A stretch of 64,000 nt of DNA, from positions 1 through 64,000 of the forward strand of contig NZ_LPUY01000017.1 in the NCBI RefSeq assembly GCF_001518015.1. The letters are read 5' to 3'. This document shows, one piece after another, positions 60,749 to 64,000 of this stretch. Position numbers and translations under genes: made by a program. The DNA is from Tritonibacter horizontis. GTDB lineage: Bacteria > Pseudomonadota > Alphaproteobacteria > Rhodobacterales > Rhodobacteraceae. Below the pieces are notes generated by a model. That model saw only the letters and a program-made list of their open reading frames with translations. It did not search any database and was not told where the DNA came from. Position 1 is the first letter of the stretch. Each line of letters begins with the position of its first letter.

Positions 60749-62104
60749 TCAGGAGACGGCGGCGAGGCCGGCATCAAGCGAAGACAGGATCTGATCGACA
60801 TCTGCTGCGGTCAGCACCAGGGGCGGTGACAGGATGATGTTGGGGCCGCTGACCCGCACCATGGTGCCGGCCTGATAGGTGACTTCCTGGATCGTCTTGA
60901 TGGTCTGCTTGTCGATGGGCGCTTTTGTGTTGCGGTCGCTCACCAGTTCCAGCGCCGACATCAGCCCATGGCCACCGCGCAGGTCACCGATCAGATCGTA
61001 GCGCGCCTGAAGCGCCTCGAGACCGGCATGAAGCTGCGTGCCGCGCGCCGCCGCATTGGTTGGCACATCGAGCCGCCGGGTCTCTGCCAGGCAGGCCAGC
61101 GCCGCCGCCGCCCCGACGGGATGGCCGGAATAGGTATAGCCATGGCCGATTGCCGCCTGGCCCGTCGTGTCCTTTTCAAACGTATCCACCAGCCGTTCCG
61201 AGATCATCACCGCACCAAAGGGGAAATAGCCGTTGGTGATGGCCTTGGCGGTGCACATCATGTCCGGCTGCACGTCCCAGTGGCGTGACCCGGTCCAGGA
61301 TCCGGTGCGACCAAAGGCGGTGATCACCTCATCGGCGATCAGCAGGATACCATGTCTGGCGCAGATCTCGGCCACGCCGGGCATGAAGCTTTCATGCGGT
61401 GGGATCACCCCGCCGGCGCCCAGGATCGGCTCCATGATGAAGGCGGCGATGGTGCTGGCCCCCTGAAAGGCAATCTCGTCCTCAAGGGCCGCCAGACAGA
61501 GCTGGGCCAGGCGCTCCGGGTCGGTTTCGTTGAAAGGATTGCGATAGGTATAGGGGGCGGGAATATGGTGACAGCCCGGCAGCAGCGGTTCGTAAGCGGT
61601 GCGAAAGTTGGCGTTGCCATTCACCGAGGCACCGCCGAAATGGGTGCCGTGGTAGCCCTTCTTGAGGCTGAGGTATTTCACCCGGCCCGGCGCGCCGCGC
61701 AGTTTGTGATACTGGCGGACCAGCCGCAGCGCCGTCTCGACCGAATCCGATCCGCCGGAGGTGAAGAACGCGCGGCTCAGCCCATCCGGGGCAAAGAAAT
61801 CCCGCAGCTCCTCGGCCAGCTGGATCACCTGGTCATTGGAGGTGCCCCGAAATGTCGAGTAATAGGGCAGGACCTCCAGCTGGGCCGCGATGGCATCCTT
61901 GACCGGCTGGCAGGAGAATCCGAGGTTGACGTTCCACAGTCCCCCGACAGCGTCGACGACCTCGTGCCCGTCCACATCGGTGATGCGCACGCCGGCAGCA
62001 CCGGTGACGATGGTGGGCGGGTTGGCCAGGCTGTCGCCCGGATGCGCCATCGGATGCCAGAGGCTGCGGGCATTGTGTTCTTTCAGGAAATTGGCGTCTT
62101 TCAT
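60749..62104 (-). CDS. Class-III aminotransferase (omega-amino acid:pyruvate type)
   Basis: The 451-residue PLP enzyme has the class-III motifs FFTSGGSDSVETALRLVRQYH, LLIADEVITAFGRTG (D258) and TAKAITNGYFPFGAV (PLP-lysine K287). It starts MKDANFLKEHNARSLWHPMAHPGD and is close to the beta-alanine/taurine and omega-amino acid transaminase subgroup. The ATG at 62102-62104 has AGGAG nine bases upstream. It follows the IclR gene on the same strand and is divergent from the TTT receptor. The substrate amine is unknown. Confidence 0.9.
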   Translation of the reverse strand: MKDANFLKEHNARSLWHPMAHPGDSLANPPTIVTGAAGVRITDVDGHEVVDAVGGLWNVNLGFSCQPVKDAIAAQLEVLPYYSTFRGTSNDQVIQLAEELRDFFAPDGLSRAFFTSGGSDSVETALRLVRQYHKLRGAPGRVKYLSLKKGYHGTHFGGASVNGNANFRTAYEPLLPGCHHIPAPYTYRNPFNETDPERLAQLCLAALEDEIAFQGASTIAAFIMEPILGAGGVIPPHESFMPGVAEICARHGILLIADEVITAFGRTGSWTGSRHWDVQPDMMCTAKAITNGYFPFGAVMISERLVDTFEKDTTGQAAIGHGYTYSGHPVGAAAALACLAETRRLDVPTNAAARGTQLHAGLEALQARYDLIGDLRGGHGLMSALELVSDRNTKAPIDKQTIKTIQEVTYQAGTMVRVSGPNIILSPPLVLTAADVDQILSSLDAGLAAVS

Positions 62105-62126
62105 CTCGGGGCTCCTGTTCGGGACG

Positions 62127-62918
62127 TCAGGGAAGGGGCATCGGCGGAAAGTCCGGCGGGCAGACGCCGCCGATCCGTTGGGTGAGGGCAAGACCCGCCG
62201 CACGCAGGGCGCGGGGTATGGCCTGTTTTTGGGTATCCGTCATGCGCGAGCTTGGCGCGGCCACCGCAAGCGCGCCCAGCACCGCGCGATCCGGACCAAA
62301 GATCGGCACCGCATGGGAATGCACCTCGGCCTCAAATCCGCCAACGGATTGGGCCATGCCGGTGCGGCGGGCGGCGTCAATCAGACGACGGATTGCGGCC
62401 GGATCGGTCTGGGTCTGTGGGGTGCGCGCTTCCAGCGGGCCGTCGAGGATCGCGGCGACAAAGCTGTCATCGGCAAATCCGAGCACAGCCAGACCAGAGG
62501 CGGTGCCGTGAAAGGTCAGCACCTCGGCATCCTCCATCATCACCTTGGTCGCATGCTGCGGCGCATAGGCATGTGACAGCGACGCCAGCTGGTCGCCCTG
62601 CAACAGCGACAAATGGGTGGTTTCGCCGGTTTCTTCCGACAGTTCCCGCAGGACGCGGCGCGAGGCCGACAGGATCGGCACGCTGGCTTCGCGCAGAGCC
62701 GCCAGACGCAAAACCTGCGGTCCAAGGCGATAGGAGCGCGCGCCATCGACCTGCTCGACGAATCCCACCGCCTGCAACTCTGTCATCAGCCGATAGACTG
62801 TCGCCTTGTTCATCCCCGACAGGCGTGTGAGGTCGCTCAGCCCGATCTCAAGCCGCCCGTGGTTGAAATAGCCAAGTAAGTTCAGTGCTTTGGACACAGT
62901 TCCCATGGGCGCGTGCAT
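62127..62918 (-). CDS. IclR-family transcriptional regulator
   Basis: The 263-residue protein has an N-terminal helix-turn-helix (SDLTRLSGMNKATVYRLMTELQAVGFVEQ) and an IclR effector domain (SEETGETTHLSLLQGDQLASLSHAYAPQ; GGFEAEVHSHAVPIFGPDRAVLGALAVAAPSSR). It probably responds to the amine or acid processed by the adjacent aminotransferase and TTT uptake system. The start is at 62918 or 62906. A probable operator lies between it and the TTT gene. Confidence 0.92.
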   Translation of the reverse strand: MHAPMGTVSKALNLLGYFNHGRLEIGLSDLTRLSGMNKATVYRLMTELQAVGFVEQVDGARSYRLGPQVLRLAALREASVPILSASRRVLRELSEETGETTHLSLLQGDQLASLSHAYAPQHATKVMMEDAEVLTFHGTASGLAVLGFADDSFVAAILDGPLEARTPQTQTDPAAIRRLIDAARRTGMAQSVGGFEAEVHSHAVPIFGPDRAVLGALAVAAPSSRMTDTQKQAIPRALRAAGLALTQRIGGVCPPDFPPMPLP

Positions 62919-62980
62919 TCCTGATCTGCCGAAATTCTCAGCGCCGTTGCGGGCATTGGATGGCGCCGTTGTAGTTTTTG

Positions 62981-63007
62981 TTGACAGATGAACCCTGTCC
63001 CTGTCAA
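62981..63007. promoter_or_regulatory. TTGACAG-N13-CTGTCAA inverted repeat
   Basis: Perfect seven-base arms at 62981-62987 and 63001-63007 lie in the IclR/TTT divergent region. It may be a second operator or part of a promoter. Confidence 0.4.
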
Positions 63008-63023
63008 TCTAAATTCAAACCAA

Positions 63024-63042
63024 TGGTTCAAATAATGAACCA
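63024..63042. promoter_or_regulatory. Probable IclR operator (TGGTTCA-N5-TGAACCA)
   Basis: Perfect seven-base arms with an AATAA spacer form a 19-bp palindrome. It lies between the IclR gene and the divergent TTT receptor gene and resembles palindromic IclR-family operators. Confidence 0.65.
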
Positions 63043-63178
63043 GATGCGGGCCAACGCGACCCGCGCAAGACAACCAAGAACGAGCAGCCAGAAACGCTGC
63101 CATGATGAACCGGGCCGCAACCGACGGGACGATCGGTGCTGGGGTCCAGAATGCGGATGGCGATCAGGGAGAGAGCCA

Positions 63179-64000
63179 ATGAGAGTGACTTCAATCTTCA
63201 AGACACCGCTTGCGACAATCGGCGCTGCGGCGGCCGGGGCTGTCCTGGCTGCGGGTGCGGCGCTGGCGGACTACCCCGAAAAACCCGTGAATTTCATCGT
63301 GCCCTGGCCTCCGGGCGATCTGGAGGATGTGCTGACCCGCATGATCGCCGAGGATTTCCAGGCCAAATACGGCGTTGCGGCAGCGGTGGTGAACAAACCG
63401 GGCGGCGGCGGCGGTCCCTTTCCCGGCGCGATCGAGGTCGCCAATGCGCCCGCCGATGGTTATACCGTTGGCTCCTTCGTGATCGGGGTGCCAGTGATGG
63501 GGCATCAGATCGACATCCCGCCGCTGACCCCGGCGAAGTTCGACCCGCTGGGCATTTTCCTGACCTATCCGTTTGTCATCGCTACCTCCGGTGATGCGCC
63601 CTACAGCTCCATGGCGGAGCTGGCGGCCTATGCGCAGGACAATGACGTGGTGCTGGGGCATTTCGGCGACGTGCTGACCCCGACCCAGGTGACCAAAGCC
63701 TATGCGAAATCCGCCGGTTTCGAATGGGGCTCTGACGCGGCCTTTGATGCACTGGATTGCAACACGCTGGCCTCTGGCGATGCCGATGTGATCAACACCA
63801 CGCTGCAGCTGATCCTGCCCTGTCTCGATCAGGTCAAGGTGCTGGTGTCGATCACCGACCAACGCATTCCGCTGGTGCCGGATGCGCCCGCGATTGCAGA
63901 GCTGGAACCGGATCTGAACATCGCGCTGTGGAATGGTCTCTTTGTCACCAAGGACACGCCGCAGGATGTGCGGGACAAGATCATCGCCGTGGCACAAGAA
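63179..64000 (+). CDS. TTT-type solute receptor (TctC/Bug family), 3' end outside window
   Basis: This periplasmic receptor delivers carboxylates to a TctAB transporter. It has a Sec signal peptide (MRVTSIFKTPLATIGAAAAGAVLAAGAALA), then the Bug N-terminal region YPEKPVNFIVPWPPGDLEDVLTRMIAEDFQ. In most Bug proteins the loop after PWPPG is GG(x)TD; here it is DLEDV. The visible 274 residues are most of the usual 310-320. The ligand is unknown and the TctA/TctB genes would be expected downstream, outside the window. Confidence 0.9.
   Translation, partial: MRVTSIFKTPLATIGAAAAGAVLAAGAALADYPEKPVNFIVPWPPGDLEDVLTRMIAEDFQAKYGVAAAVVNKPGGGGGPFPGAIEVANAPADGYTVGSFVIGVPVMGHQIDIPPLTPAKFDPLGIFLTYPFVIATSGDAPYSSMAELAAYAQDNDVVLGHFGDVLTPTQVTKAYAKSAGFEWGSDAAFDALDCNTLASGDADVINTTLQLILPCLDQVKVLVSITDQRIPLVPDAPAIAELEPDLNIALWNGLFVTKDTPQDVRDKIIAVAQE

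Overview
The window is high-GC DNA from an alphaproteobacterium, most likely a Rhodobacteraceae (Roseobacter-clade) member. The evidence is the gene content: an ethylmalonyl-CoA (EMC) pathway split over two loci, mdh and suc genes joined to lpd, a compact sdhCDAB region, NnrU and DUF1737 partners beside mesaconyl-CoA hydratase, phenylacetyl-CoA epoxidase genes and a tripartite tricarboxylate (TTT) receptor. The genus cannot be fixed by reading. No rRNA, tRNA, CRISPR array, transposase or phage gene was seen.

Positions 1-12433 hold a minus-strand TCA block: mdh, a small membrane protein, then sucC, an exported protein, sucD, sucA, sucB, an unknown gene, a MAPEG protein and lpd (cut by the window edge). 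Positions 12777-16950 are plus-strand: malyl-CoA thioesterase, NnrU, DUF1737, mesaconyl-CoA hydratase, a phosphatase-like protein and a secreted VWA protein. Positions 17114-22364 are sdhCDAB with two sulfotransferase-like genes between sdhA and sdhB. Positions 22739-31709 carry a small CxxC protein, ornithine decarboxylase, a DUF1989 protein, deoD, an H-NS-like gene, then ecm and ccr around an acyltransferase. Positions 32211-37145 hold a LuxR solo, a RecD-like helicase, an SDR, a TIGR02186 protein and a TauE/SafE exporter. Positions 37361-42197 are a BMP-type nucleoside ABC importer. Positions 42333-45598 are housekeeping genes (rimI, tsaB, NifU-like, usp, aminotransferase). Positions 45713-49540 are paaABCDE.

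Positions 49877-64000 form an accessory catabolic region: an AtuA-family protein, a carboxyltransferase, a biotin carboxylase, a GntR regulator, a class-I glutamine amidotransferase, a cytochrome P450, a glutamine synthetase-like ligase, an FkbM methyltransferase, a class-III aminotransferase, an IclR regulator and a TTT receptor. Its substrate is unknown. The carboxylase's C-terminal carrier domain has lost its biotinyl lysine. The ligase, amidotransferase and oxygenase together resemble the logic of aniline-type oxidation systems, with a P450 in place of the dioxygenase.

Two regulatory patterns link the central-carbon genes. Twin TGTGATCACA boxes, 21 bp apart and about 113 nt before the start codon, precede both sucC and sdhC. 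An 11-bp near-palindrome, CYGCATTGCRG, lies upstream of mdh, the malyl-CoA thioesterase operon, ecm and ccr. Together they suggest one regulon for the TCA core and another joining the EMC pathway to malate dehydrogenase. Other observations are a possible three-way-junction RNA upstream of the glutamine synthetase-like gene, a probable IclR operator, and 15-bp and 21-22-bp tandem repeats upstream of mdh.
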